A DNA stretch of 64,000 nucleotides from Ahrensia kielensis DSM 5890 (GCF_000374465.1 NZ_KB894528.1:175127-239126); one strand, 5' to 3'. Positions 45,396-56,181 are shown, counted from the stretch's first letter. A program made the numbers and translations. The notes: generated by a model not told the origin, from the sequence alone.

Positions 45396-47315
45396 TTAAC
45401 CAAAATTGCCGATTCTTCGTGATTTTAAAACAATGGTTATTTCATCTAAAACTGTTGGGTCTTCAATCGTCGCAGGCATTTTCCATGTTTCGCCATCGGC
45501 AATCTTTTGAATGGTTGCGCGCAATATCTTTCCAGATCGTGTTTTGGGCAAACGCGGCACTGTCAGTGCAATTTTAAACGCAGCAACCGGACCAATCTCG
45601 TCGCGTACCATTTTGATAACGTCGGCTTCAATTTCACTTTCAGAGCGCTCAGTGCCAGTGTTGGTAATCAAAAAGCCTACAGGAGCCTGACCTTTGAGTG
45701 TGTCTGCTATACCGATGACCGCGCATTCAGCAACATCAGGATGTTTGGCAATGATCTCTTCCATCGCGCCAGTCGATAGGCGGTGTCCGGCCACATTGAT
45801 AATGTCATCGGTGCGCGCCATGATGAACAAATAGCCATCCTCATCCATGTATCCGGCATCAGATGTTTTATAAAAACCCGGAAACTCATTAAGATAAGCC
45901 TCGCGGAAGCGCTGCTCACCATTCCATAAGGATGGCATACACCCCGGCGGCAAAGGCAGTTTCACAACGATATTGCCAAGCGTACCATGGCTGACCTCAT
46001 GCCCCGCATCATCCAATACGCGAATGTCATAACCGGGCATTGTGACCGTTGGAGAACCGATCTTGACGGGCAGGGCACCTAAACCAATGGGGTTGCTTAC
46101 CATTGCCCAGCCTGTTTCTGTCTGCCACCAATGGTCGATCACTGGAACGCCAAGCGCTTTTTCAGCCCATTCGATCGTATCAGAATCGGCGCGTTCGCCC
46201 GCTAAAAATAAAGTGCGAAGCGACGAAATATCATAGCTTTTTATAAACTCGCCTTTTGAATCTTCCTTTTTAACTGCACGAATGGCGGTTGGTGCTGTGA
46301 ACAAAGCGGCGACTTTATAATCTTGTATAACGCGCCAAAAAGCACCGGCATCGGATGTGCCGACAGGTTTGCCTTCAAACATCAATGTTGTCGCGCCGTG
46401 TAGAAGCGGTGCGTAGCAAATATAAGAATGGCCAACGACCCAGCCCACATCAGAAGCTGCCCAAAAGACTTCGCCAGGTTTAATGCCGTAAACGGCATCC
46501 ATTGACCATTTCATCGCAACCATATGGCCGCCATTATCACGCACGACACCTTTGGGTTGGCCAGTCGTGCCTGATGTATAGAGAATATAAAGCGGGTCAG
46601 TCGCTGCGACTTCTTCACAAGGGATCGGCGTTTGTGCTTCGCGGTGTGCGCTCACCAGTTCGCTATAGTCTAAATCGCGCCCTGCCGTTAGATCGCAGAC
46701 ATGTTCATCGCGTTGCAAATAGAGGCAGTGGTCCGGTTTATGATCGGAAATCTCAATCGCTTTATCGACAAGCGGTTTATACTCGACGATACGGCTCGGC
46801 TCGACACCGCACGAGGCAGCGATAATAATTTTGGGTTCACAATCATTGATGCGGGTTGCCAGTTCATTGGCCGCAAAGCCGCCAAAAACAACGGTGTGAA
46901 TAGCGCCAAGCCGTGCCGACGCAAGCATCGCGGCAACGGCCTCTGGCACCATAGGCATATAGATGAGAACGCGGTCGCCTTTGGTGACACCCAAATCACG
47001 ATATGTTGCCGCCAGCGCACGCACTTCGTCGCGCAATTGCGCATAGGTCCAAACTGTCTTTTTGCCGCTATAGGCGCTTTCATGGATCAGTGCAGCTTGA
47101 TCGGCGCGTCCATTATCAACATGACGGTCAACAGCATTATAACAAGTGTTGCATGTCGCGCCGACATACCAGCGGCCATAAATATCCAAATCAGGATCGA
47201 ACACTTTGTCAGCAGGTTTAAACCAATCAATGCCAGCGGCGGCTTGCTTCCAAAATTCTTGCGGATCTTTTTGCCACGCGCCGTAAATCTCGGCATATTT
47301 TGATGTCGCGCTCAT
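45396..47315 (-). CDS. prpE: Propionyl-CoA synthetase (acyl-CoA synthetase)
   Basis: A 639-aa AMP-forming acyl-CoA ligase. The P-loop YTSGTTGQPKGVVRD, the A5/A8-type core (HWWQTETGWAMVSNP, YKTSDAGYMDEDGYLFIMARTDDIINVAGHRL) and the acetylatable Lys region TRSGKILR are present. It activates propionate to propionyl-CoA, the substrate of the carboxylase in the same cluster. GGGAGGGG lies just before the start. It is the last gene of the pccB-pccA-scpA-prpE group (36-base gap to the mutase). An acetyl-CoA synthetase-like role is the alternative; context favours propionate. Confidence 0.88.
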   Translation of the reverse strand: MSATSKYAEIYGAWQKDPQEFWKQAAAGIDWFKPADKVFDPDLDIYGRWYVGATCNTCYNAVDRHVDNGRADQAALIHESAYSGKKTVWTYAQLRDEVRALAATYRDLGVTKGDRVLIYMPMVPEAVAAMLASARLGAIHTVVFGGFAANELATRINDCEPKIIIAASCGVEPSRIVEYKPLVDKAIEISDHKPDHCLYLQRDEHVCDLTAGRDLDYSELVSAHREAQTPIPCEEVAATDPLYILYTSGTTGQPKGVVRDNGGHMVAMKWSMDAVYGIKPGEVFWAASDVGWVVGHSYICYAPLLHGATTLMFEGKPVGTSDAGAFWRVIQDYKVAALFTAPTAIRAVKKEDSKGEFIKSYDISSLRTLFLAGERADSDTIEWAEKALGVPVIDHWWQTETGWAMVSNPIGLGALPVKIGSPTVTMPGYDIRVLDDAGHEVSHGTLGNIVVKLPLPPGCMPSLWNGEQRFREAYLNEFPGFYKTSDAGYMDEDGYLFIMARTDDIINVAGHRLSTGAMEEIIAKHPDVAECAVIGIADTLKGQAPVGFLITNTGTERSESEIEADVIKMVRDEIGPVAAFKIALTVPRLPKTRSGKILRATIQKIADGETWKMPATIEDPTVLDEITIVLKSRRIGNFG

Positions 47316-47351
47316 ATTACCCCTCCCAAGGCATCGTCTAAGACTGTCAGG

Positions 47352-49499
47352 TCAGCGGTTGCGCCGCAATCCGACTAATTGCGAAAGCAGAGCATTGGCC
47401 GCATCCAAAACATTCGAGCCCGGGCCAAAGATTTCAGCCACACCAGCTTCGCGCAAAAATGCGTAATCCTGCTCTGGAATAACACCGCCGCAAATGACCA
47501 TAATGTCGTCGCGGCCCTTAGCTTTCAGCAGTTCAATGAGCTCAGGAATAAGCGTCATATGACCCGCAGCAAGTGACGAAACACCAATCACATCAACGTT
47601 AGAGGCAATGGCTTTGTCGCAAATTTCTTGCGGCGTTTCGAACATGTCTGAAAGATCAACCTTAAAGCCCATATCGGCAAATGCTGTGGCAATGATTTTT
47701 GCACCGCGGTCATGCCCGTCTTGTCCCATTTTGGAGACAAGAATATGCGGCACATGGCCTTTGTCATCTGCCACATCTTTGATACGGCTTTGGATTGCTT
47801 TATATTCGGCATCATCCTTATAGGCATCGGCGTAAATGCCGGCGATGATACGCGTAGTGGCCTTATGACGGTCAAATGCACGTTCCATCGCATCTGAAAT
47901 TTCGCCAAGTGTTGCCCGTGCGCGTGCAGCTTCAACGGCAGCTTCCAGCAAATTGCCTCTGCCAGATTTTGCAACGTCTTCTAGGTTCTGGATGGCGCTT
48001 TCCAGCGCTTTCGGGTTGCGTGACTTCTTCACTTGGGTAAGACGCTTAATTTGTGAAACGCGCACCTTGGTATTATCAATTTGCAAAATGTCGATTGGTT
48101 CTTCGTCTTCAACGACATATTTATTGACGCCAACAATAACGTCTTCGCCTTGGTCCACACGCGCTTGGCGCCGTGCTGCAGCCTCTTCAATGCGCATCTT
48201 AGGCAGACCTTGCTCGACTGCTTTGGTCATGCCGCCAAGCTCTTCAACTTCCTCGATGAGTTTCCATGCTTCGTCGGCAAGCTGTTTGGTCAGCGCCTCA
48301 ACATAATAAGAGCCACCGAGCGGATCGACCACATCCGTCATGCGGGTTTCATGTTGCAAAATAAGTTGCGTATTGCGTGCGATACGCGCCGATGCCTCTG
48401 TGGGCAGCGCCATCGCTTCATCAAACGAGTTGGTGTGCAGACTTTGCGTGCCGCCCAAAGTTGCGGCCATCGCTTCAATCGTTGTGCGAATAATATTATT
48501 ATGCGGTGATTGCTCGGTGAGCGATACGCCAGATGTTTGGCAATGTGTGCGCAGAAGCTTGGAGCGCTGATCTTGCGCTCCAAAATCAGTCATGATGCGC
48601 GACCACAGCATGCGTGCAGCACGCAGCTTTGCGACCTCCATAAAGAAGTCCATGCCGATGCAGAAGAAGAAGGAGAGGCGGCCCGCAAAGCGGTCAACAT
48701 CCAGTCCCTTAATCGTTGCTGCGCGCACATATTCCATGCCGTCGGCCAGCGTATAGGCAAGCTCTTGTGCCAAGGTCGCACCAGCTTCTTGCATGTGATA
48801 GCCGGAAATTGAAATCGAGTTGAATTTCGGCATTTCATTGGCCGTATATTCAATAATATCGGCAACAATCCGCATCGATGGTTCTGGCGGATATATATAA
48901 GTGTTACGCACCATGAATTCTTTTAAAATATCATTTTGCACAGTGCCCGACAGAACAGCTTTATCAACGCCTTGTTCTTCGCCTGCAACAATGAACATCG
49001 CCAGCACCGGAATGATCGCGCCATTCATCGTCATAGAGACAGACATTTCATCCAGCGGAATCTGGTCGAAGAGGATTTTCATGTCCTCAACAGAATCGAT
49101 CGCAACGCCAGCCTTGCCAACATCGCCAGAAACACGTGGATGATCGGAATCATAGCCGCGGTGCGTTGCAAGATCGAACGCAACCGACAAACCTTTTTGT
49201 CCTGCGGCTAAGTTCTTGCGGTAGAAAGCATTGGATTCTTCGGCCGTTGAAAATCCCGCATATTGGCGAATAGTCCACGGGCGGCCCGCATACATGGTGG
49301 CTTTAACGCCGCGTGTATAGGGCTCAAAGCCCGGTAAGTCGCGGGCGGCCTGTTCCGGCACGTCGGACGGCAAATAAAGCGGCTTGATCGTGATGCCTTC
49401 AGGCGTTTTTTTGTTAAGCGATGTCGGGCTTTTGCCCTTCAACTCTTTTTCCGCGATTGCATTCCAATATTGATCGTCGACCTTGGTTTTATCGCTCAT
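47352..49499 (-). CDS. scpA: Methylmalonyl-CoA mutase, adenosylcobalamin-dependent
   Basis: A 715-aa single-chain mutase converting (R)-methylmalonyl-CoA to succinyl-CoA. The N-terminal TIM barrel carries [33 protein letters not shown] and [14 protein letters not shown]. The C-terminal B12 domain has the cobalamin-ligand motif [12 protein letters not shown]. The length fits the large, self-sufficient type. Its start overlaps the pccA stop by four bases. No epimerase gene is in the window, though the pathway needs one. Confidence 0.95.
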   Translation of the reverse strand: MSDKTKVDDQYWNAIAEKELKGKSPTSLNKKTPEGITIKPLYLPSDVPEQAARDLPGFEPYTRGVKATMYAGRPWTIRQYAGFSTAEESNAFYRKNLAAGQKGLSVAFDLATHRGYDSDHPRVSGDVGKAGVAIDSVEDMKILFDQIPLDEMSVSMTMNGAIIPVLAMFIVAGEEQGVDKAVLSGTVQNDILKEFMVRNTYIYPPEPSMRIVADIIEYTANEMPKFNSISISGYHMQEAGATLAQELAYTLADGMEYVRAATIKGLDVDRFAGRLSFFFCIGMDFFMEVAKLRAARMLWSRIMTDFGAQDQRSKLLRTHCQTSGVSLTEQSPHNNIIRTTIEAMAATLGGTQSLHTNSFDEAMALPTEASARIARNTQLILQHETRMTDVVDPLGGSYYVEALTKQLADEAWKLIEEVEELGGMTKAVEQGLPKMRIEEAAARRQARVDQGEDVIVGVNKYVVEDEEPIDILQIDNTKVRVSQIKRLTQVKKSRNPKALESAIQNLEDVAKSGRGNLLEAAVEAARARATLGEISDAMERAFDRHKATTRIIAGIYADAYKDDAEYKAIQSRIKDVADDKGHVPHILVSKMGQDGHDRGAKIIATAFADMGFKVDLSDMFETPQEICDKAIASNVDVIGVSSLAAGHMTLIPELIELLKAKGRDDIMVICGGVIPEQDYAFLREAGVAEIFGPGSNVLDAANALLSQLVGLRRNR

Positions 49500-51487
49500 C
49501 CTTCGAACTCCATGATCACTTCATCAACCGCAAGACTGTCGCCAACGGCCACAGGTATTTTTGAAACTATTCCGGCTTTTTCTGCACGCAGAACATTTTC
49601 CATTTTCATTGCTTCAACGATGGCCAATGCTTGGCCTTCTTCGATTTTGTCGCCTTCTTTGACGTTCAATTTTACGATCAAACCGGGCATAGGGCAGAGT
49701 AGCAATTTGGACGTGTCCGGCGGCAGTTTTTCCAGCATTAGGGATGCAAGTTCCGCAATGCGCGGCGTGTAAATTTTGACATTCAAGTCAAGGCCTTGCA
49801 CCCGCAATCTGTAACCGCCCGTAATTGGCGTTGTCTTTATTATATAGTCCGTTTCATCAACCTTGGCTCTGACCAGCGGAATGCCGGGCGTATAATCAAT
49901 GTGAACTTGGCACTTGGTGCCATCCTCAGACAAAGCAATTTCGAAATGCGTGTCGATTGCTTGCACCGCGAGTTTGATGTGCTGACCGTCAATAACAGCC
50001 ACATAATCATTATCGCCGCTCGCCTTGATAGGCGTGCCAATGCGGCGTTCATCGCTCAATTTCATGGCGGCAGCAATGCTGGCTAACGCTTTTAATTCAG
50101 TGTCATTGGGTGTTACGCCTTCAAACCCGTCAGGATATTCTTCCTCGATAAAGGCGGTGGTGATGTTGCCGCTCTTAAAGCGTTCATGTTTCATTACGGC
50201 AGCGCAGAACGGCAAATTGTGGCCAATGCCCTCAACCTCAAATGCGTCAAGCGCATGAGACATGGCGGTAACGGCGGCTTCTCGGTTTTTTCCCCATGTG
50301 CAAAGCTTCGCGATCATCGGATCGTAAAACATGGAAATCTCACCGCCTTCATAAACGCCCGTATCGTTGCGCACGATGGTATCTACACCTGCGGAAGAAC
50401 TCAAAGGCGGGCGGTAGCGTGTCAGGCGGCCGATAGAAGGCAAAAAGTTGCGGTAAGGGTCTTCGGCGTAAAGGCGGCTTTCAATTGCCCACCCGTTAAG
50501 CTTCACGTCCTCTTGGGCAAGGGCGAGCTCTTCGCCATTGGCAACGCGGATCATCTGCTCCACTAAGTCAACGCCGGTGATAAGTTCTGTGACGGGATGC
50601 TCGACTTGCAGCCGCGTATTCATTTCGAGGAAATAGAAATTGCGATCCTTATCGACGATAAATTCCACCGTTCCAGCACTTGCATAGCCAACAGCTTGGG
50701 CAAGCGCGACAGATTGCTCGCCCATTGCCTTGCGTGTAGCCTCATCCAAAAACGGTGAGGGCGCTTCTTCAATGACCTTTTGGTTGCGGCGCTGAATAGA
50801 ACATTCGCGTTCGCCCAAATAGATGCAATTGCCGTGCGTATCGGCCAACACTTGAATTTCAATGTGGCGCGGTTGAACAACGAACTTTTCGATAAAAATG
50901 CGATCATCGCCAAATGAGGAGGCAGCCTCTGATTTTGAGCGGTCAAAACCTTCGCGCGCCTCAGCATCATTCCATGCGATGCGCATGCCTTTGCCGCCGC
51001 CGCCAGCAGAGGCTTTAATCATAACCGGATAACCGATTTGAGCAGCTATCGTTGCTGCATGGTCAGCATCGTCGATCAGGCCCATATGGCCTGGAACTGT
51101 AGAAACACCTGCTTCCTGCGCCAATTTTTTAGAGGTGATCTTGTCACCCATGGCTTCAATCGCGTTCACAGGCGGGCCGATAAAGGCGATATTTTCAGCT
51201 TTTAAGCGCTCGGCAAATTCAGCGCGTTCGGACAAAAAGCCATAACCTGGATGAACAGCCTCTGCGCCCGTCTGTTTGCAGGCCTCAATAATCTTATCAA
51301 TAATGAGATAGCTCTGCGATGCAGGCGCGGCACCAATATGCACGGCTTCATCCGCCATCTGCACATGCAGCGCGTTTTTATCGGCATCTGAATAAACGGC
51401 GACAGTTTTAATGCCCATGGCTTTCGCAGTCTTGAAAACGCGGCAGGCAATTTCGCCTCTATTGGCAACGAGAATTTTAGTAAACAT
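49496..51487 (-). CDS. pccA: Propionyl-CoA carboxylase alpha subunit (biotin carboxylase/carrier)
   Basis: A 663-aa biotin-dependent subunit. The biotin carboxylase domain is intact ([31 protein letters not shown]). A BT/linker region follows at about 460-590, and the C-terminal carrier has the biotinyl Lys in [12 protein letters not shown]. With the beta subunit it makes methylmalonyl-CoA from propionyl-CoA. It overlaps scpA and lies 11 bases after pccB. Confidence 0.95.
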   Translation of the reverse strand: MFTKILVANRGEIACRVFKTAKAMGIKTVAVYSDADKNALHVQMADEAVHIGAAPASQSYLIIDKIIEACKQTGAEAVHPGYGFLSERAEFAERLKAENIAFIGPPVNAIEAMGDKITSKKLAQEAGVSTVPGHMGLIDDADHAATIAAQIGYPVMIKASAGGGGKGMRIAWNDAEAREGFDRSKSEAASSFGDDRIFIEKFVVQPRHIEIQVLADTHGNCIYLGERECSIQRRNQKVIEEAPSPFLDEATRKAMGEQSVALAQAVGYASAGTVEFIVDKDRNFYFLEMNTRLQVEHPVTELITGVDLVEQMIRVANGEELALAQEDVKLNGWAIESRLYAEDPYRNFLPSIGRLTRYRPPLSSSAGVDTIVRNDTGVYEGGEISMFYDPMIAKLCTWGKNREAAVTAMSHALDAFEVEGIGHNLPFCAAVMKHERFKSGNITTAFIEEEYPDGFEGVTPNDTELKALASIAAAMKLSDERRIGTPIKASGDNDYVAVIDGQHIKLAVQAIDTHFEIALSEDGTKCQVHIDYTPGIPLVRAKVDETDYIIKTTPITGGYRLRVQGLDLNVKIYTPRIAELASLMLEKLPPDTSKLLLCPMPGLIVKLNVKEGDKIEEGQALAIVEAMKMENVLRAEKAGIVSKIPVAVGDSLAVDEVIMEFEG

Positions 51488-51498
51488 GTGTCGTACCC

Positions 51499-53034
51499 TT
51501 AGAGCGGAATATTATCGTGTTTTTTGGCAGGGCCAGTCACCTTTTTGCCTTTGAGAATTTCAAAGGCGCGGGCAACGCGGCGGCGCGTCGAATGCGGCAT
51601 AATAACTTCGTCAATAAAGCCGCGCTGTGCGGCGATGAACGGATTGGCAAAGCGATCTTCATATTCCTTGGTGTGCGCCGCCATTTTATCGGCATCTTTA
51701 AGGTCAGCACGGTGAATAATTTCCGATGCACCTTTTGCGCCCATCACGGCAATTTCAGCCGTTGGCCAAGCATAGTTTATGTCCGCGCGAATATGTTTTG
51801 AGGCCATCACATCATAAGCACCGCCATAGGCTTTGCGGGTGATGACAGTGACCAGCGGAACCGTTGCCTGCGCATAGGCAAACAGCAGCTTTGCGCCATG
51901 TTTAATAATGCCGCTATGTTCTTGTCCGACACCTGGCAAAAAGCCCGGCACATCAACAAGTGTCAAAATCGGAATGTTGAACGCATCGCAAAAGCGCACA
52001 AACCGCGCTGCTTTCTTAGAGCTGTTGATGTCCAGACAGCCCGCCAGCACCATTGGCTGATTGGCAACTACGCCAACCGTTGAGCCATTAATACGAACAA
52101 ACCCGCACAATATATTGCCTGCGTGATCTTTTTGAATCTCAAAGAACGAGCCTTCGTCAGCCACTTTGCGAATAACTTCGTGCATATCATAAGGCTGGTT
52201 CGGATTTTCCGGTATCAGCGTGTCGAGGCTTGTCTCAATGCGGGTTTCGCTGTCTGTCGTCGGTAAAACGGGCAGGGCGCTGTCAAATGATTGCGGCAAC
52301 ATATCAAACAGACGGCGCACTTCCAAAAGCGCCTCCACATCATTGTCAAAGGCACCATCGGCAACAGAAGACTTCTTCGTATGTGTTGATGCGCCGCCCA
52401 GTTCTTCAGCGCTCACAATTTCATTGGTAACGGTTTTGACCACATCTGGTCCGGTGACAAACATATAGCTTGTATCTCTGACCATAAATATAAAGTCAGT
52501 CATTGCAGGTGAATAGACCGCGCCGCCCGCACAGGGCCCCATGATGACCGAAATTTGCGGAATAACACCGGAGGCTTGCGCATTGCGCCAAAAAACTTCC
52601 GCATAGCCGCCAAGTGATGCGACACCTTCTTGAATGCGCGCGCCGCCAGAATCATTAAGGCCAATGATTGGCACACGGTTTTGAACCGCCAGATCCATGA
52701 CCTTGCAGATTTTTTCTGCGTGGGTTTCAGATAAGGAGCCACCAAACACTGTAAAGTCTTGGCTAAACACATAGCAGGGACGGCCATTGATCTTGCCCCA
52801 TCCGGTGATGACGCCATCACCTGGAATTTGCTGCTCTTGCATGCCGAAGTCTGTGCAGCGGTGAGACTTTAAAGTGTCGTATTCCTCAAATGAGCCTTCA
52901 TCGAAAAGCACATCGAGGCGTTCGCGTGCCGTTAGCTTGCCTTTGGCGTGCTGTGCATCAATGCGCCGCTGCCCGCCGCCAAGACGCGCTTCTGCACGTT
53001 TTGCTTCCAATTGGTCTAGCGTTTCTGAGATCAT
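51499..53034 (-). CDS. pccB: Propionyl-CoA carboxylase beta subunit (carboxyltransferase)
   Basis: A 511-aa carboxyltransferase subunit with the crotonase-like double domain ([62 protein letters not shown]). It is the first gene of the propionate operon. GGAG precedes the start. The promoter to its right overlaps a perfect palindrome, placing it under likely control of the divergent regulator. Confidence 0.95.
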   Translation of the reverse strand: MISETLDQLEAKRAEARLGGGQRRIDAQHAKGKLTARERLDVLFDEGSFEEYDTLKSHRCTDFGMQEQQIPGDGVITGWGKINGRPCYVFSQDFTVFGGSLSETHAEKICKVMDLAVQNRVPIIGLNDSGGARIQEGVASLGGYAEVFWRNAQASGVIPQISVIMGPCAGGAVYSPAMTDFIFMVRDTSYMFVTGPDVVKTVTNEIVSAEELGGASTHTKKSSVADGAFDNDVEALLEVRRLFDMLPQSFDSALPVLPTTDSETRIETSLDTLIPENPNQPYDMHEVIRKVADEGSFFEIQKDHAGNILCGFVRINGSTVGVVANQPMVLAGCLDINSSKKAARFVRFCDAFNIPILTLVDVPGFLPGVGQEHSGIIKHGAKLLFAYAQATVPLVTVITRKAYGGAYDVMASKHIRADINYAWPTAEIAVMGAKGASEIIHRADLKDADKMAAHTKEYEDRFANPFIAAQRGFIDEVIMPHSTRRRVARAFEILKGKKVTGPAKKHDNIPL

Positions 53035-53140
53035 CAGGTTGCTCCGGCTATAAAGACGCGTGCTTAAACATTAGCGCCATTTCGATTTTCACTATCAGTA
53101 AGGCAAGCTTGTCATATTGTAAGGAGTAAATTAGTGTAAG

Positions 53141-53170
53141 AATATAATTTATCAAAGTTGCAACTTTCAA
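53141..53170 (-). promoter_or_regulatory. Candidate pccB promoter overlapping a regulator palindrome
   Basis: On the minus strand, TTGAAA (53170-53165) and TATATT (53146-53141) are spaced by 18 bases, a plausible -35/-10 pair about 107 bases upstream of the pccB start. The palindrome at 53154-53167 covers the -35 edge and part of the spacer. Confidence 0.5.
53154..53167. promoter_or_regulatory. Perfect 14-bp palindrome, candidate PccR/ScfR operator
   Basis: AAAGTTGCAACTTT lies 18 bases before the regulator's start and within the pccB promoter. Its TTGCAA centre resembles the core of the TTTGCAAA half-site described for PccR-type regulators. Regulator binding here would affect both directions. 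Confidence 0.6.
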
Positions 53171-53185
53171 AAGTAAAAAAGTATA

Positions 53186-54601
53186 ATGCGCGAACGCAAA
53201 CTCTTTATCGGTCAAAACATTCGGTCTCTGCGCGACAAGCATGGCCATACACAGGCTGAAATGGCGGCAAGGCTGTCGATTTCGACAAGCTATCTCAACC
53301 AGATTGAGAACAACCAGCGCCATGTCACAGCTTCTGTGCTGCTCAGTTTGGCAGAAGTGTTCTCCATTGATATTGCGTCCTTATCAGACAATGACAGCGA
53401 TCGCCTGTTGGCTGATCTGCTCGAAGCGCTGGCCGACCCGCTTTTCAAAGCAGAGCAATTATCATCACGTGACTTGAAAACCTTTTCGCAAACATCGCCC
53501 ATTGTGGCCCGTGCATTCCTTAATATGCATCAGGCATTGCGGCGTGCTGGCGAACGGCTTGCGCAAATTGATGATTCATTGGAGCGCTCCGGCGCTTTGA
53601 GCGAATTAACGCCATATGAAGAAGTGCGCGATTTCTTCCATTATAATGACAACTATATAGACAGCCTTGATCGGGCAGGTGAGGCGCTGGCGCAAACACT
53701 ATCCAAAATTGACCGCGATATGCATCAGGCGCTCACTCAATATTTGTTCGATCAACATCAAGTGCGTGTATATATAAGTGACGATGTGAGCCATAACGCG
53801 CCAATCCGCCGTTATGATCCTGCGCAAAAACTGCTGACATTAAGTAATGTGCAGAGCCAATCATCGCGGATTTTTCAAATGGCGCACCAGATCGCTTTCT
53901 TTGAGCAAGCGCCAAATCTCGATCGCATTGCCCAGCAGGCGAATTTCAGATCGCCGGAAGCTGCCGATATATGCCGCATCGGCTTGGCCAATTATTTCTC
54001 TGGCGCGACTTTATTACCGTATGAGCGCTTTGCAGGCTTTGCTGTCGAGGTTCGTCACGATTTACACATTATGGCGCGTCATTTTGGTGCAAGCATAGAG
54101 CAGGTCGCGCACCGCCTCAGCACATTGCAGAGATCTGGGCGCAAAGGTGTGCCGTTTTTCTTTGCCCGTGTGGATCAAGCCGGTAACATCACAAAGCGCC
54201 ATAGCGCGACGAAGTTACAGTTTGCGCGTTTTGGTTCGACTTGTCCGCTTTGGAATGCCCATGCAGCCTTTGAAGCGCCGGGCCGTATATTGCGGCAAAA
54301 GGCTGAAACGCCCGATGGTGTGCGCTATTTATGTCTTGCAACAGAAGTGACCAATCAAGGCGCTGGCTTTAATGTTCCTGCGCCGCGTTACGCTTTAGCG
54401 CTGGGGTGCGAGATCAAACATGCCGTTCAATTGGTTTATGCAGATGGTTTGGAGGTGGGCAAAGAATCAGCCTTTGACCCAATTGGAATATCTTGCCGCA
54501 TATGCCCGCGTTCAGATTGCCATCAGCGCGCCGTGCCGCCATTGCAGCATCCGCTCAGCGTGGATTTGAACGAGCGTGTAACAATACCCTATACATTCTA
54601 A
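53186..54601 (+). CDS. pccR: ScfR/PccR-type short-chain acyl-CoA transcriptional regulator
   Basis: A 471-aa regulator of the RamB/ScfR group. It has an N-terminal XRE helix-turn-helix (GHTQAEMAARLSISTSYLNQIENNQRHVTASVLLSLAEVF), then a middle region of the IrrE/ImmA-like DUF955 type, and a C-terminal DUF2083-like domain with Cys residues (CPLWNAHAAF, GISCRICPRSDCHQRAVPPLQHPL). In related bacteria it activates propionyl-CoA carboxylase genes in response to a short-chain acyl-CoA. Divergence from pccB and the palindrome between them support the same job here. A TATAAT overlaps its ATG, which is odd for promoter position. Confidence 0.9.
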   Translation: MRERKLFIGQNIRSLRDKHGHTQAEMAARLSISTSYLNQIENNQRHVTASVLLSLAEVFSIDIASLSDNDSDRLLADLLEALADPLFKAEQLSSRDLKTFSQTSPIVARAFLNMHQALRRAGERLAQIDDSLERSGALSELTPYEEVRDFFHYNDNYIDSLDRAGEALAQTLSKIDRDMHQALTQYLFDQHQVRVYISDDVSHNAPIRRYDPAQKLLTLSNVQSQSSRIFQMAHQIAFFEQAPNLDRIAQQANFRSPEAADICRIGLANYFSGATLLPYERFAGFAVEVRHDLHIMARHFGASIEQVAHRLSTLQRSGRKGVPFFFARVDQAGNITKRHSATKLQFARFGSTCPLWNAHAAFEAPGRILRQKAETPDGVRYLCLATEVTNQGAGFNVPAPRYALALGCEIKHAVQLVYADGLEVGKESAFDPIGISCRICPRSDCHQRAVPPLQHPLSVDLNERVTIPYTF

Positions 54602-54679
54602 CCGCTTGCTGGTTCGCTCGCAGCTTCGAAACGCGCCTGAATTATTACAGTTTGATCTTTGTTTTAGTGAATGGGCCAA

Positions 54680-54714
54680 AATCAGAGCGATTCTCATACA
54701 GATTCGCTCTGATT
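54680..54714. terminator. Inverted repeat downstream of the PccR/ScfR gene
   Basis: Fourteen-base arms (AATCAGAGCGATTC and GATTCGCTCTGATT) with one mismatch and a 7-base loop, about 80 bases after the regulator stop. There is no T tract, so an operator or mRNA-stabilising role is also possible. Confidence 0.45.
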
Positions 54715-54880
54715 CACACGGAAGCGGCCTTTTGTTAACGTATTGTAAATCTTCGTGAACAGTTCGTTGACGAAATCGTGTCTTTTTTGCAACAAGCATA
54801 ATTGAACACACCGTGAAGGCCCACTGGAACGACAAACGATATTGCTCTGCGCCAAACCATGAGTATGTTCAACATCAAGA

Positions 54881-54949
54881 AACGGGCAGACGTTTGTTTC
54901 TTACACATTGGGGATGGGACAAACGTCCTTGTGATATACCAGACCCGTT
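54881..54949 (+). promoter_or_regulatory. Structured 5' leader of the porin mRNA
   Basis: Nested complementary segments: AACGGG (54881-54886) pairs with CCCGTT (54944-54949), and inside it GACGTTTGT (54889-54897) pairs with ACAAACGTC (54919-54927). The structure ends 15 bases before the GGAGGT ribosome-binding site. This could govern mRNA stability or be a small-RNA target, as is common for major porins. Confidence 0.5.
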
Positions 54950-54975
54950 TTAACTTATTTGACTGGAGGTCAATT

Positions 54976-55992
54976 ATGAACATTAAGAGCCTACTACTCG
55001 GTTCTGCAGCAGCTCTCGTAGCTGTATCAGGCGCACGTGCTGCTGACGCAGTTGTAATTCCTGAGCCAGAAGCTGTTGAATACGTACGCGTATGTGACGC
55101 AGCTGGCGCTGGCTACTTCTACATTCCTGGTTCAGAAACATGCTTGAAATTCTCAGGTTATGTTCGTTACGAAATGAACCTTACAGAGAATGACAACGGT
55201 GGCGTACTTAATAACGGTTACCTTGCTAATGAGTGGAATAAACGTTCAGAAGTTCGTTTAGACGTTGAAGCTTGGAACGACACAGAGCTCGGCCCACTTT
55301 ATTCACGCGTCCGTATCGGTTATGATCAAGACCCTCGTCTGGGTGGCGCTGGTATCCATATTGACCACGCTGTTATCCAGCTTGCAGGTCTTACAATCGG
55401 TAAGAACGCTTCATGGTGGGACTGGGGTTTTGGTGCTGATGGCGATGGTATCGTAAACTTTGGCCCAGGCGAAGTTGGTATGGTTGCATACACAGCAAAC
55501 GCAGGTGGCTTCGGCATCACTCTTGCTCTTGAAGAAGATGTAGCTGGTGATGGCGACTATATGCCAGACGTTGTTTTGGATGTTGATGGTTCAGTTGGGC
55601 AGTTCGGTGTACGTGCTGGTCTTGCATATAACGAATCAGCTGAGGCTTTGACTGGTAAGATCTATGCTTCTTACGACTTCGGTGCAGCAACAATTGGTCT
55701 TGGTTACCAATACTCTGATGATGATGCACTAGGAGCAGAATACCTTGCTAACTTTGAGCATGTAATTGGTGCCGACATCTCTGCAGACTTGACAGAAAAA
55801 CTATCTGCACGTGCAGGCTTTAACTATGGTATGAATTGGTTGGGAACTTCTAACGATGGTTACATCGTTGGTGCTGGTGTAAACTACGAGATCGTATCTG
55901 GTTTCGATGTTGACGCTCGTATTCGTTATGCCAACGGCGACAATGTTGACGGTGAAGTTGATGGCCGTATTCGCTTCACACGCGCATTCTAA
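54976..55992 (+). CDS. Major outer-membrane porin (Porin_2/Omp2-like)
   Basis: A 338-aa beta-barrel porin of the alphaproteobacterial Omp2b type. Signal peptide MNIKSLLLGSAAALVAVSGARA is followed by the family N-terminus (YVRVCDAAGAGYFYIPGSETCLKFSGYVRYEM), alternating beta-strand repeats rich in Gly and Asp, and a C-terminal Phe (RIRFTRAF) for barrel assembly. ATG 54976 is chosen because GGAGGT lies five bases upstream. It is shorter than many relatives but complete. Codon choice (many GTT, GGT, GCT) fits high expression. It has a strong terminator, so it is monocistronic. Confidence 0.93.
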   Translation: MNIKSLLLGSAAALVAVSGARAADAVVIPEPEAVEYVRVCDAAGAGYFYIPGSETCLKFSGYVRYEMNLTENDNGGVLNNGYLANEWNKRSEVRLDVEAWNDTELGPLYSRVRIGYDQDPRLGGAGIHIDHAVIQLAGLTIGKNASWWDWGFGADGDGIVNFGPGEVGMVAYTANAGGFGITLALEEDVAGDGDYMPDVVLDVDGSVGQFGVRAGLAYNESAEALTGKIYASYDFGAATIGLGYQYSDDDALGAEYLANFEHVIGADISADLTEKLSARAGFNYGMNWLGTSNDGYIVGAGVNYEIVSGFDVDARIRYANGDNVDGEVDGRIRFTRAF

Positions 55993-56017
55993 TCTGACCT
56001 TTCAGATTTGAACGAAA

Positions 56018-56045
56018 AACCCGGCAGGCAACTGCCGGGTTTTTT
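56018..56045 (+). terminator. Rho-independent terminator of the porin gene
   Basis: A perfect 10-bp stem (AACCCGGCAG / CTGCCGGGTT) with a GCAA loop followed by TTTT, 26 bases after the porin stop. A textbook intrinsic terminator. Confidence 0.95.
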
Positions 56046-56181
56046 GTGTCTTGTATTTTAGAAAAGTGTGCGGCTTAATTTTCTAGATAGAGATTCATGT
56101 CCGCAGCTTTCATCAGGCTCTTGTGCCTAGCCTAATGAAACAATAGAGCGTGATAAGTCGCTTAGCTAAAACGCGCTGAGA

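Larger units (their letters stand above)
54602..54975. other. Intergenic region between the regulator and the porin
   Basis: About 370 bases with no gene of its own. It contains a 14-bp inverted repeat (54680-54714), probably ending the regulator transcript, and a structured segment (54881-54949) that is likely part of the porin mRNA leader. A frame upstream of the porin ATG (from 54859) is not translated in my view. The promoter is not clearly defined; TTGACG at 54763 is a possible -35. Confidence 0.5.

Noticed and set aside
46701-47303. 200-codon plus-strand frame over prpE
   Set aside because: Antisense to a complete AMP-binding enzyme; no start context or domain.
54859-54975. 39-codon extension of the porin
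   Set aside because: It would place the signal peptide internally and lies in the structured leader; GGAGGT fits ATG 54976.
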